Origin: Snodgrassella alvi_G
GTDB lineage: Bacteria; Pseudomonadota; Gammaproteobacteria; Burkholderiales; Neisseriaceae
DNA length: 64,000 bases
Assembly (NCBI GenBank): GCA_946478525.1
Contig: CAMLCH010000009.1
Location: 1 to 64,000, forward strand
Reading direction: 5' to 3'
This document shows, piece after piece, positions 25,911-34,812 of this stretch. Numbering within the stretch: the first letter of the stretch is position 1; the number at the start of each line of letters is the position of its first letter. The position numbers were made by a program, and so were the translations under genes. The notes beneath the pieces are model-generated. The model was not told where the DNA came from, ran no database searches, and was given only the letters and a program-made list of their open reading frames with translations.

Positions 25911-26668
25911 ATACTGTTGGTTGTTATACCCTGTTCAAAAAAGAAGTATTGCGCTTCTGGAAAGTTGGCATCCAAACTCTGTCTGCACCAATACTGACGG
26001 CACTATTGTATCAGTTAATATTTGCCCAAGTGATGCAGGGAAGGGCAGATATACTGCCCGGTGTTAGCTATAATGCATTTCTGATTCCAGGTCTGGCAAT
26101 GATGTCAATGTTACAAAATGCCTTTGCCAATGCTTCGTCCAGTCTGATTCAATCACGCATTACCGGTAATCTGATTTTTATTCTGTTACCACCTTTAGGT
26201 ACAGCTTCTATCTTTTTTGCCTACGTGGGAGCATCAATAATTCGCGGGCTGATGGTGGGTGCAGGGGTGATTACCGTAACTGCCTTTTTCGGGCTGCCTT
26301 TACCCTATTCTGTGAGCTGGATTATTTTATTTGCCCTATTAGGCTGTACAGTAATGGGTACGTTTGGTCTGCTAGCCGGTATTGTGGCTGAAAAATTTGA
26401 CCAACTGGCTTTATTTCAGAATTTTCTGATTATGCCGCTGACCTTTCTGTCAGGGGTTTTCTATTCCATTAACAATTTACCTACTTTCTGGCGTTCTCTC
26501 AGTCATTTCAATCCTGTTTTCTACATGATTGATGGTTTTCGTTTTGGATTCTTTGGTCAAAGTGATTCTTCCCCGTGGCTAGCCTTAAGTGTAGTCAGTG
26601 GTTTTGCTGTCACCTTATGTATTCTGACTTGCTGCCTGTTAAAATCAGGTTGGAAATTACGCAATTGA
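25907..26668 (+). CDS. ABC-2 exporter permease
   Basis: This 253-residue permease has six hydrophobic segments. It begins YTLFKKEVLRFWKVGIQTL, the cytoplasmic start of ABC-2 permeases, and carries LTFLSGVFYSINNLPTFWRS, the conserved segment before the last helices, then HFNPVFYMIDGFRFGFFG. It resembles YadH. The start overlaps the stop of the ATPase gene (ATGA), so a stoichiometric complex is expected. The cargo is unknown. Confidence 0.93.
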   Translation: MNTVGCYTLFKKEVLRFWKVGIQTLSAPILTALLYQLIFAQVMQGRADILPGVSYNAFLIPGLAMMSMLQNAFANASSSLIQSRITGNLIFILLPPLGTASIFFAYVGASIIRGLMVGAGVITVTAFFGLPLPYSVSWIILFALLGCTVMGTFGLLAGIVAEKFDQLALFQNFLIMPLTFLSGVFYSINNLPTFWRSLSHFNPVFYMIDGFRFGFFGQSDSSPWLALSVVSGFAVTLCILTCCLLKSGWKLRN

Positions 26669-26724
26669 ACCGACTAAACCGCTATAATAGCCGACATTTA
26701 TAAACAGTTATTTTCGAGTACATC

Positions 26725-26973
26725 ATGTTGACACCCGAAGAAGTGAAATCCATGATTGCTAACCTGCTACCTTGTGAGTACCTAGAAGTAGAAGGTGATG
26801 GTCATCATTTTTTTGCCCAAATTGTTTCCAACACATTTGAGGGGAAAAACCGTCTGGCGCGTCATCGCCTGATTAAAGACGGATTAGCTAAACAAATTGC
26901 CAGCAATGAACTACATGCCCTATCCATCACGACCGCAGCCACACCTGCGGAATGGGCATCTAAACAGCGTTAA
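26725..26973 (+). CDS. ibaG: BolA-family protein IbaG
   Basis: This 82-residue BolA-like protein has the compact stress/Fe-S-associated fold. The family signature lies in VEGDGHHFFAQIVSNTFEGK and RLARHRLIKDGL, with the conserved His residues. IbaG partners monothiol glutaredoxin Grx4 in Fe-S handling in E. coli, where it is also encoded immediately before murA, as here (43 bases). A -10-like TATAAT lies about 40 bases upstream of the ATG, but no good -35 box is seen. Confidence 0.92.
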   Translation: MLTPEEVKSMIANLLPCEYLEVEGDGHHFFAQIVSNTFEGKNRLARHRLIKDGLAKQIASNELHALSITTAATPAEWASKQR

Positions 26974-27016
26974 TAAGTCAGGCCATAATATTTACCCTGA
27001 CCGGTTGAGAGAACAT

Positions 27017-28276
27017 ATGGAAAAATTAAAAATTCGCGCAAATGGCGCATTAAACGGTGAAATCACCATTTCCGGTGCAAAAAATGCTGCCCTTCCCCTG
27101 CTATGTGCTTCATTACTCACCAGTGAAACGCTGCATCTGACTAATGTACCTATGTTACGCGACGTGAAAACCACGCAAAAACTACTGCAAGGCATGGGTG
27201 CGCGAGTATTAACCGATAACATTCACGAATTTGAGATTAACTGCAACAGTATTAACAACACCTGCGCGCCATATGATCTGGTAAAAACCATGCGTGCCTC
27301 CATTCTGGTACTGGGTCCGACACTGGCACATTTTGGTGAAGCACAAGTTAGTCTGCCTGGTGGTTGTGCTATAGGTTCTCGTCCGGTTGATCAGCATTTA
27401 AAAGGACTGGAAGCCATGGGTGCAGAAATCAGCATCGAGCATGGCTATGTCAAAGCGCGCGCCCAGCGCCTACAAGGTGCCCATATCGTTATGGACATGG
27501 TTACCGTTACCGGAACAGAAAATCTGTTGATGGCGGCCACCTTAGCCAGTGGCACCACTGTGTTAGAAAATGCTGCGATGGAACCGGAAGTCACCGATTT
27601 GGCCAACTGCCTAGTCAAAATGGGCGCTAATATTCAGGGAATTGGTACACCAACACTTACCATTCAGGGCGTAGAAAAATTACATGGCTGCACCCATAGT
27701 GTTGTCCCAGATCGAATTGAAGCAGGAACATTTCTCTGTGCAGTAGCAATGGCTGGTGGTAAAGTGGTATTAAAAAATGCTGCACCAAAAACCATGCAAA
27801 CTGTGCTAGAAAAACTGACTGAGGCTGGGGCTATTATTGAAACTGGTGAGAACTGGATTAGTATTGATATGCAGCAGCGTCCCAAAGCTATTGATATTCG
27901 CACCCTTCCTTATCCGGCCTTTCCAACTGATATGCAGGCACAATTTATGGCTATGAATGCCATTGCTACCGGCAGCAGCAAAGTTGTTGAAACCATATTT
28001 GAAAACCGTTTCATGCATGTGCCCGAACTTAACCGTATGGGTGCACGAATTTCTGCCGAAGGTAATACTGCAATCATACAAGGTGTAGAAGAGCTTTCAG
28101 GTACAACTGTAATGGCTACTGACCTGCGTGCTTCAGCTTGTCTGGTTCTAGCCGGTTTGGTCGCCAGCGGAGAAACCATTGTAGAACGGATCTATCATCT
28201 TGATCGCGGATATGAAAATATCGAACAGAAACTGGGTAATGTTGGTGCAATAATCGAACGTATTAATGACCATTAA
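27017..28276 (+). CDS. murA: UDP-N-acetylglucosamine 1-carboxyvinyltransferase
   Basis: MurA transfers enolpyruvate from PEP to UDP-GlcNAc, the first committed step of peptidoglycan synthesis, and is the fosfomycin target. The 419-residue protein has ISGAKNAALPLLCA (Lys22/Asn23 region), the catalytic-loop Cys117 in GGCAIGSRP (so fosfomycin-sensitive by this criterion), VDQHLKGLEAMGA, and FPTDMQAQFMAMN near residue 305. The ATG at 27017, preceded by GAGAGAAC, gives the usual length; an in-frame start inside ibaG was rejected. A terminator follows. Confidence 0.97.
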   Translation: MEKLKIRANGALNGEITISGAKNAALPLLCASLLTSETLHLTNVPMLRDVKTTQKLLQGMGARVLTDNIHEFEINCNSINNTCAPYDLVKTMRASILVLGPTLAHFGEAQVSLPGGCAIGSRPVDQHLKGLEAMGAEISIEHGYVKARAQRLQGAHIVMDMVTVTGTENLLMAATLASGTTVLENAAMEPEVTDLANCLVKMGANIQGIGTPTLTIQGVEKLHGCTHSVVPDRIEAGTFLCAVAMAGGKVVLKNAAPKTMQTVLEKLTEAGAIIETGENWISIDMQQRPKAIDIRTLPYPAFPTDMQAQFMAMNAIATGSSKVVETIFENRFMHVPELNRMGARISAEGNTAIIQGVEELSGTTVMATDLRASACLVLAGLVASGETIVERIYHLDRGYENIEQKLGNVGAIIERINDH

Positions 28277-28286
28277 TTAATTTAGT

Positions 28287-28320
28287 ATAAGGCTGTTAGA
28301 GTTTACTCAAACAGCCTTAT
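28287..28320 (+). terminator. Terminator after murA
   Basis: An 11-bp stem ATAAGGCTGTT / AACAGCCTTAT with a 12-base loop begins ten bases after the murA stop. The T-tract is weak. Confidence 0.65.
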
Positions 28321-28394
28321 AGTAGAAACCATTTTGCTAAAGTAATTATTAAATCTACTGTTAAGCCTAAATCAGGGAAGTTCCTTTTACCAAT

Positions 28395-28682
28395 CTATTC
28401 ATATAAATTTATCAAAGCCATTGGCATATTTATTAGGCATAAATTCAATAATATTGTAATGAGCATTTTATGAATATAAAAAGGATCTTCTTTCATTATG
28501 GCTATGACTTCTTCTTTATTATCTGCACGACAAAGAATAACGCTACCGGTTCGTGGCTCTTTTCTTCCTGACGCAATAAAATGACCTGAACCATAATATT
28601 TATCTAAATAGTTTATATGTTGCGACAAATATTTTTCAATTTTATCAATTGGTTGCAAATAACTTAACAACATTATAAACAT
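28395..28682 (-). CDS. YciI-family protein with frameshifted C-terminus
   Basis: This 95-residue protein matches the YciI family for its first 71 or so residues: LSYLQPIDKIEKYLSQHINY, LDKYYGSGHFIASGRKEPRT, GSVILCRADNKEEVIAIMKE, DPFYIHK. After that, the frame continues with an atypical hydrophobic end (MLITILLNLCL...). One base restored at about 28464-28465 gives DPFYIHKIAHYNIIEFMPNK ending at 28399-28401, the normal family C-terminus. So a single-base deletion has rewritten the last 22 or so residues while leaving the length almost unchanged. YciI proteins are small dimeric enzymes of uncertain function with a conserved His. It could be a recent mutation or a sequencing error. Confidence 0.75.
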   Translation of the reverse strand: MFIMLLSYLQPIDKIEKYLSQHINYLDKYYGSGHFIASGRKEPRTGSVILCRADNKEEVIAIMKEDPFYIHKMLITILLNLCLINMPMALINLYE

Positions 28683-29176
28683 AACATTTCCTCAGCAGCA
28701 CACAATATCTGTATTTTATTTTATAAAACATCAATTTAATAAAAACATTCACGATAGATTATCAACATATTGGCATCTAATACTTATTTTTATCACCATT
28801 GCTATTATTTTCTCAATGCGTATTTTAAATAACTAAGGTGAAATTTTGCTGAAATAAATTTTATTACTAAAATCAATTTTAATTTTTCCAGAATAGCTCT
28901 ATACCTAAAAATAGATATATCTTTATAATTAAAAACAGTAATTGCAGTCACAATTAATCTTATTTTTAATAAATATCCGTTTATCAGCCTTTTTAAAACT
29001 ATTCCATCTTAAATTCACACCAATACCAAAAAAAGCATATCACTAATCCATCAATTATTAATATAATTTCTCACCAAATTAACATAAATCAAGTATATTG
29101 CTGATAACGCCAGCAAGTAATATCATCACACAGACCTTCTTCTAACATGACTATACATTTATTAAAGCGTAAAATC
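28683..29176. other. AT-rich spacer before ppc
   Basis: About 490 very AT-rich bases between the divergent yciI and ppc genes. It must hold both promoters, but no boxes stand out. No RNA gene or repeat is seen. Confidence 0.5.
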
Positions 29177-31876
29177 ATGAGCACAACCTCTCCAGATGAG
29201 CAATTGGATGCAGCCCTATCAGCGGATATTGCTTTCTTAACTCAGGCATTACTTAACGTACTACAACATGAAACCACAGCAGAAGTACAAACCGTCCTGC
29301 GTCACTTGCTGGATGGCAACGAGCCTCAAGAAACCATCCAGCAAGCCCTTCCCGTCCTAGATCTACAGCAGCAACAGGATCTTATCCGTGCTTGCAGCTT
29401 ATTTGCCCAGTTATTAAATATTGCTGAAGATGCTCATCATGAGCGTCAGCAGCAAATGCATGACCACAGCTTGCATTCTGAACGAAGTACTTTTATTTAC
29501 GCACTCAGACAGCTGCAGCAACAGCACACCAGCGCCGACACACTGGAAAAAAGCCTGCAAAACACCAGTATCAGCGCAGTACTCACGGCTCATCCCACCG
29601 AAGTACAACGTCAAAGTATCCTTTGTTTCCAACGTTATATTCGCAACCTGTTAAGTGAATACAATCATAGCCATCAGCCCTACAGCGAACAGCTACAGCA
29701 GGAAATCGAAGCACTTCTGCTGGCATTGTGGCAAACAGATGAAACCCGTCATTTCAAAATTAGCGTCAGCGATGAAATTTACAATAGTGTTACTTATTTC
29801 CCTTTGAGCTTTTTCAAAGCCATGCCGGCGTTATACCGCAAGCTACAACAACAACTTGCCAACACCTACCCAAAAATTTCACTCCCTAATGTAATCAGTA
29901 TAGGCAGTTGGGTTGGGGGTGATCGTGACGGTAACCCGCACGTCAATGCCGAGTCATTGCAGGAAGCAGTTAGTTTTCAGGCTAATACCCTGTTTCCACA
30001 CTATCAACAATGTCTGGAAGAGCTGTATCAACTGTTACCTCTGTCATCCCGTCGTATACAAATCGATCAAACCATACACCAAATGGTCGAACAATCACCG
30101 GACACAGATTCAGCACATACAGAAGAACCTTATCGCCGTGCACTGGCCTACATACAGGCGCGGTTACATAGCACAGCGCAACAACTAGGTATTCAACTAA
30201 CCAGCCCGTATCAAGGACTACCGCCCTATCAACAACCTGCAGAACTACTGCTAGAACTCAACAATATTGCTCAGTCTCTACAGCATAATGGCAGTGCCTT
30301 GCTTGCCCATGGCAAACTAGCCGATCTGATTCGTTCCGTCTCTCTGTTTGGCTTTCATCTGATGTCGATAGATTTACGTCAGCATGCAGCTAAACATGCT
30401 GAAGTAGTAGACCAATTGTTTGCTCATGCTAATCTCGAAAACTTCCAACAACTCAATGAAGAAGACAAACAAAAAGTACTGCTGCGTGAATTGCGCACCC
30501 AACGCCCACTATATAGCCCCTATATTAGCTATAGTCCGCATATCATGCGCGAGCTGGCTATTTTTCATGCAGCGGCTGACATCAAAAATCGCTATGGTGA
30601 AACAGCCATAAACCAGTGCATTATTTCCAATGCTGAAACCGTGAGTGATATTCTGGTAGTGGCATTATTGCTTAAAGAAACGGGTCTGTTAACCATCAAC
30701 AACGAAATCCCCAGCAGTCGTATTAACATCGTACCTTTATTCGAAACCATTGATTCCCTGCATAACTGCATCGACATCATGGATAACTTATTCAGCCTGC
30801 CCTGGTATCGCACCCTATTAAAAAGCCGTGAGAATCTTCAGGAGATCATGCTGGGATATTCAGACAGCAATAAAGATGGTGGTTACATTACCAGCCAATG
30901 GTCACTGTATCAGGCCGAATCCCGATTGGTAAAATTATTTAATCAACACCATGTCCGTTTACGCCTCTTTCATGGGCGTGGTGGAAGTATCGGCCGCGGT
31001 GGTGGTCCGGCTTTTGATGCCATTTTAGCTCAGCCAGCAGGCAGTGTTGCCGGTCAGATGCGCATTACTGAACAAGGTGAAGTGATTACAGCCAAATATG
31101 CTGCGCCAACCAAAGCGGAACGCAATCTGGAAGCGTTAATAGCCGCTACCCTTGAAGCTACTCTGTTACCGCCACATAGTCGTGAGCCCGACCATAAACT
31201 GATGGATGATTTATCCCGCTATGCATATCAGCATTATCGTAAACTGATTACCTATCCGGGCTTTATTGATTATTTTCTCCAAACCAGTCCCATACAGGAA
31301 ATTGCCAGCCTCAACATTGGCAGCCGTCCGGCCAGTCGTAAAACTTTGACGCAAATTCAGGATTTACGCGCCATTCCATGGGTATTTTCGTGGACACAAA
31401 ACCGATTAATGCTACCTGCTTGGTATGGTTTTGGTAGTGCTGTAGCCGAATTAATTCAGCAGGACAGCAATAATTTGCAACGCTTACAGCAACAGGCTCA
31501 ACACAGCCCATTCCTGCAAACCATGCTTGCCAATATGGAACAGGTGATGGCCAAGGCCGATTTAACTATTGCTGCGGCCTACGTTAAACTCGCCAGTAAC
31601 CAACAAGCAGCAGCAACCATCTTCAGCATGTTAACCGATGAATTTGATCGCAGCCGACAGGCTTTACTGAATATTATGCAGTATCAAAATTACTTAAGTG
31701 ATAATCATGCGCTGGCAAGATCACTGGCTATGCGCATCCCATATCTGAATGCACTAAACTGGCTGCAAATTCATCTTCTGCAGGAACAACGGCAGCAACC
31801 AGAAAATAGCCAAATCTTGCAACTGATCCACCTCACCATCAATGGTATAGCCCAAGGACTACGTAATACTGGTTAA
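29177..31876 (+). CDS. ppc: Phosphoenolpyruvate carboxylase
   Basis: The enzyme fixes bicarbonate onto PEP to make oxaloacetate and replenishes the TCA cycle. Motifs are VLTAHPTEVQR with the catalytic His at 139, SWVGGDRDGNPHV, IMLGYSDSNKDGGYITSQW, the glycine loop FHGRGGSIGRGGGPAFDAI, PWVFSWTQNRLMLPAWYGFG and the C-terminal GIAQGLRNTG. With the ATG at 29177 the protein has 899 residues and the catalytic His falls at 139, next to His138 in E. coli. An in-frame ATG at 29147 would add ten residues and cannot be excluded. Neither start has a strong ribosome binding site. Confidence 0.97.
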   Translation: MSTTSPDEQLDAALSADIAFLTQALLNVLQHETTAEVQTVLRHLLDGNEPQETIQQALPVLDLQQQQDLIRACSLFAQLLNIAEDAHHERQQQMHDHSLHSERSTFIYALRQLQQQHTSADTLEKSLQNTSISAVLTAHPTEVQRQSILCFQRYIRNLLSEYNHSHQPYSEQLQQEIEALLLALWQTDETRHFKISVSDEIYNSVTYFPLSFFKAMPALYRKLQQQLANTYPKISLPNVISIGSWVGGDRDGNPHVNAESLQEAVSFQANTLFPHYQQCLEELYQLLPLSSRRIQIDQTIHQMVEQSPDTDSAHTEEPYRRALAYIQARLHSTAQQLGIQLTSPYQGLPPYQQPAELLLELNNIAQSLQHNGSALLAHGKLADLIRSVSLFGFHLMSIDLRQHAAKHAEVVDQLFAHANLENFQQLNEEDKQKVLLRELRTQRPLYSPYISYSPHIMRELAIFHAAADIKNRYGETAINQCIISNAETVSDILVVALLLKETGLLTINNEIPSSRINIVPLFETIDSLHNCIDIMDNLFSLPWYRTLLKSRENLQEIMLGYSDSNKDGGYITSQWSLYQAESRLVKLFNQHHVRLRLFHGRGGSIGRGGGPAFDAILAQPAGSVAGQMRITEQGEVITAKYAAPTKAERNLEALIAATLEATLLPPHSREPDHKLMDDLSRYAYQHYRKLITYPGFIDYFLQTSPIQEIASLNIGSRPASRKTLTQIQDLRAIPWVFSWTQNRLMLPAWYGFGSAVAELIQQDSNNLQRLQQQAQHSPFLQTMLANMEQVMAKADLTIAAAYVKLASNQQAAATIFSMLTDEFDRSRQALLNIMQYQNYLSDNHALARSLAMRIPYLNALNWLQIHLLQEQRQQPENSQILQLIHLTINGIAQGLRNTG

Positions 31877-32035
31877 ATGCAATACAAATGAAATTTACTG
31901 TTAAATAATATATGTAACAGATGCTATCGGCGAAAGCAAAATGGCTTCGTGTCAGAATATAACCGTTTGGATTTTGCCTATAAATTCATGACAAAACAGA
32001 TCAAAACGCCGTATGCCTTACTCGTTACACTGTAA

Positions 32036-32065
32036 CTTGAAATAACCCAGTTACGACCCAATATA
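32036..32065 (+). promoter_or_regulatory. Sigma-32-type heat-shock promoter of grpE
   Basis: CTTGAAA at 32036-32042 and CCCAATATA at 32057-32065 are spaced by 14 bases. The heat-shock consensus is CTTGAAA, 11-16 bases, CCCCATNTA. The site lies 34 bases before the grpE ATG. Confidence 0.75.
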
Positions 32066-32099
32066 AATTGACAATTCTCCCTTTTGTAGAGGAAAAAAA

Positions 32100-32648
32100 A
32101 TGCAACCCGAAAACAATACTGAAAACGAAACACAGGTTAACGATAACATCGAAACTACCGAACCAGTAGTCGAACCTGAAGCCACCATTGAAGAATTACA
32201 GGCTCGTATTAATGAGCTGGAAGGGCAGCTGAAAGACGAACAGCTAAGAGCACTGGCAACAGAACAAAATCTGCGCCGTCGTCATCAGGAAGAAATTGAA
32301 AATACCCACAAATTCGCTGGTCAGAAATTTGCTTCAGCCATGCTGCCGGTGAAAGACTATTTAGAAATGGCTTTGCAGGATCAAAGTGGTAACTTCGATG
32401 CCTTAAAGATGGGTGTGCAAATGACTTTAACAGAATTAGAAAAAGCTTTTGAGCAGTCCAATGTTAAAGAAATTGATCCCAAAACCGGTGACAAACTTGA
32501 TCCGCATTATCATCAAGCGTTACAAAGTGTAGCAAGCGAACAAGAGCCTAATACCGTTGTTTCTGTCATGAAAAAGGGCTATACCCTTGCCGATCGCGTA
32601 TTACGTCCGGCGATGGTAACCGTAGCCAAAGCAGCTGATAACGAATAA
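32100..32648 (+). CDS. grpE: Nucleotide exchange factor GrpE
   Basis: GrpE releases ADP from DnaK and so drives the Hsp70 cycle. The 182-residue protein has an acidic N-terminal region (residues 1-30), a long coiled coil (ATIEELQARINELEGQLKDE and onward) and the C-terminal beta domain with DPHYHQALQSV and TVVSVMKKGYTLADRVLRPA, the family signature. GAGGAAAA precedes the ATG. A heat-shock-type promoter lies upstream and a strong terminator downstream. dnaK and dnaJ are not adjacent. Confidence 0.96.
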   Translation: MQPENNTENETQVNDNIETTEPVVEPEATIEELQARINELEGQLKDEQLRALATEQNLRRRHQEEIENTHKFAGQKFASAMLPVKDYLEMALQDQSGNFDALKMGVQMTLTELEKAFEQSNVKEIDPKTGDKLDPHYHQALQSVASEQEPNTVVSVMKKGYTLADRVLRPAMVTVAKAADNE

Positions 32649-32661
32649 TATTGACTTATCC

Positions 32662-32701
32662 AAAAAACCGTTAAGCATTTCATTTTGCTTAACGGTTTTT
32701 T
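32662..32701. terminator. Bidirectional terminator after grpE
   Basis: AAAAAACCGTTAAGCA pairs perfectly with TGCTTAACGGTTTTTT over 16 bp with an 8-base loop. The T and A runs let it serve grpE on plus, and possibly the minus-strand cupin gene. Confidence 0.85.
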
Positions 32702-32796
32702 CATCAGTTATATTTTTTGGACATTATTAACGCGAGAAAAAGATTAATAACATAACAGCCCTTAAACACAAAGCTATCAAGGATATTACTACAACA

Positions 32797-33213
32797 TTAT
32801 TGTTCAGCAATCACATCAATAAATACTAATGGTTCCTTGCCTGTATTAGCCAGTCCATGAGATTGCCCCTTGCGAGCAATTGTCACATCACCCGCCTTAA
32901 CTGGATAAGATTGACCATCAGCGTTCATAAAAGTGCCTGTTCCAGAAACAATGATATAAGTATCTTCATTATTTTTGTGCTGATGAAAACCAATCGAATC
33001 CCCCGGTTGTAGCGTCATCCAACCAATCTCCTTAATCGCTTCATCCTTTTTTGCCGACTCTCGTCTAAATGCAAACTTTCCATGCAATGTACCTTTACCA
33101 CCTGCGGCTCCATCCTTACTAATACTAACCAGTTCTTCTTTAGTATAAACATCTGCCCAGACCATACTAGACACAGCAGCCATAACCAGTATTGCTATCC
33201 ATTTATTTAACAT
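32797..33213 (-). CDS. Exported cupin-domain protein
   Basis: This 138-residue protein starts with a signal peptide (MLNKWIAILVMAAVSSMVWA) with cleavage expected after Ala20, so it is periplasmic. The rest is a single cupin barrel. The first metal motif is GFHQHKNNEDTYIIVSGTG (His, His, Glu), and the second contains KAGDVTIARKGQSHGLANTG with the last His. The substrate is unknown; such small cupins are often metal-binding or sugar-binding. The next gene upstream on this strand (33235-33903) is 21 bases away and probably co-transcribed. Confidence 0.85.
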   Translation of the reverse strand: MLNKWIAILVMAAVSSMVWADVYTKEELVSISKDGAAGGKGTLHGKFAFRRESAKKDEAIKEIGWMTLQPGDSIGFHQHKNNEDTYIIVSGTGTFMNADGQSYPVKAGDVTIARKGQSHGLANTGKEPLVFIDVIAEQ

Positions 33214-33234
33214 TATTCATCCCCGTATCAACAT

Positions 33235-33903
33235 TCATTTAAAAATTGGCCACACCTTCTGCGGTGAAAGCCGTGCCACCCGACAGACCAGGAGATATCC
33301 TCCCCCATCTCCGTTAACCGGTGTATTCGTAATCCATTTTGCTGTTTCAGCTCTAATCACCCAACCATCAACCTGAACATTATCTCCAACCTGAATTTTA
33401 TTAATTTGCGTGGCTATTTTTTTATTTGCTGGAACTAAATGCATATAGTTAGTATGTTCGAAAATATCATTGATAGAGTAATCTAAAGGTTCCCCTTTAC
33501 TTCCCTTAAAACTAATACCACGATTATTTAGCTTTAATCTAACCCGTTTTAAAGCCTTTTTATTGCCCATAAAATCCCAGCCGATCATCCAATCAAATGT
33601 CGAAATGTCAGCAGCATTATCATAAAGATAACGCTTACGATCAAGAATACGTCCAGGAACGCTCAGACCTAGTGAAGGAATCAATTTTACCTTTGGTAAT
33701 ACAATTGGCTGCATATCTTTTGGAACATCTGAACTTAATGGTTCATTACCAGCTGACACAAGAGGTAACTGTGGACAAATAAAACCATCATCTAAATATG
33801 AAGGCATAAATACCCTTGGTGAGTAAGGCGAAAACCGCCAAAAGCAAAACAGCAAGGAAATAACAGCCAGTATTAAAAAACGGTATCGATACAAAAAGTG
33901 CAT
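33235..33903 (-). CDS. Hypothetical membrane-anchored protein
   Basis: This 222-residue protein has one N-terminal hydrophobic segment (residues 4-24, YRYRFLILAVISLLFCFW), so it is probably anchored in the inner membrane with a periplasmic domain, or is secreted. The domain contains VPGRILDRKRYLYDNAAD, STFDWMIGWDFMGNKKALKR, HTNYMHLVPANKKIATQINK, IQVGDNVQVDGWVIRAET and the end GGGYLLVCRVARL. The same arrangement (a GW segment, then NMHLIPA, then VGDxVxxxGxL) is familiar from uncharacterised conserved proteins of proteobacteria, but I cannot name a function. Likely in an operon with the downstream cupin gene. Confidence 0.75.
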   Translation of the reverse strand: MHFLYRYRFLILAVISLLFCFWRFSPYSPRVFMPSYLDDGFICPQLPLVSAGNEPLSSDVPKDMQPIVLPKVKLIPSLGLSVPGRILDRKRYLYDNAADISTFDWMIGWDFMGNKKALKRVRLKLNNRGISFKGSKGEPLDYSINDIFEHTNYMHLVPANKKIATQINKIQVGDNVQVDGWVIRAETAKWITNTPVNGDGGGYLLVCRVARLSPQKVWPIFK

Positions 33904-34812
33904 AGAAAACCTTAGTTTACTTTTATCATTATTTTAACAAAATTTTAATAAATACATATTATTATTTACCTAAAACAAAGAAACTAATTTTCTGGCGGAG
34001 CACACTCATTTCGTAAAATAACTTCCGCTCATACTTACTGGATAACCGGATAGCTTTTGTGCATATTTTTATAATTTAATGGTCCATATCTAAACTCAAG
34101 AAAATACAATGCAGATACTTTTCTTACCCGACCAAACTATCATCAGAATAGGTATTTTTCTGCCTTTTATTAAAAATTTTTTATAAACTCAAAATCAATT
34201 TTCTGCTTAAAATATTTTTCGTATGATCTTTCAATATATATATTTTATAAAATACAAATTTAAATATTGATTGCAGCAAATATATTCGATATCAATCTTA
34301 CTTAAGAGCTATAGATGATATTTTCTTATAGATAAATTTTCTTATCCATTTGAAAAAGCTTAAACCCACGCAAATCACTTGTTTCAAAATAATTATAATT
34401 CAATGCCTAGCCTTAGCTACTTTCTATTTCAATTGATTCATTGATGTTAATTATTCATCCCAAATCAACTTACCAATTACATTATTTATTGGTTTTATCT
34501 CTTTTGAAGAATAATTTTTTGTATGGATTCTATAAATTTGCTTTTATTGATTTCATTCTATGACCATACAAAATAAAAAAATACCGTTATCATTTAATAT
34601 TCATTCTTTATTTAGAATTGATTAAAATTCCCAAGCTTCACCATCCTAAATGAAGACATATATCTTATTTTTCTATGTATTTGGCATTTTATCCTTTTAT
34701 TTCTGTTTCATCTTTTCTATCAACTTATAACCCTTTTTCTACCATCAATATTTGATATAAGGTATCGCCTACAACCCTGCTTTGCTATTGATCAGCAGAT
34801 CTGATATTTTTT
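33904..34812. other. AT-rich spacer, nothing recognised
   Basis: About 900 bases of strongly AT-rich sequence with stops in all frames, no start signal and no strong hairpin. It must include the promoter of the minus-strand pair below it, which I cannot place. Confidence 0.5.
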
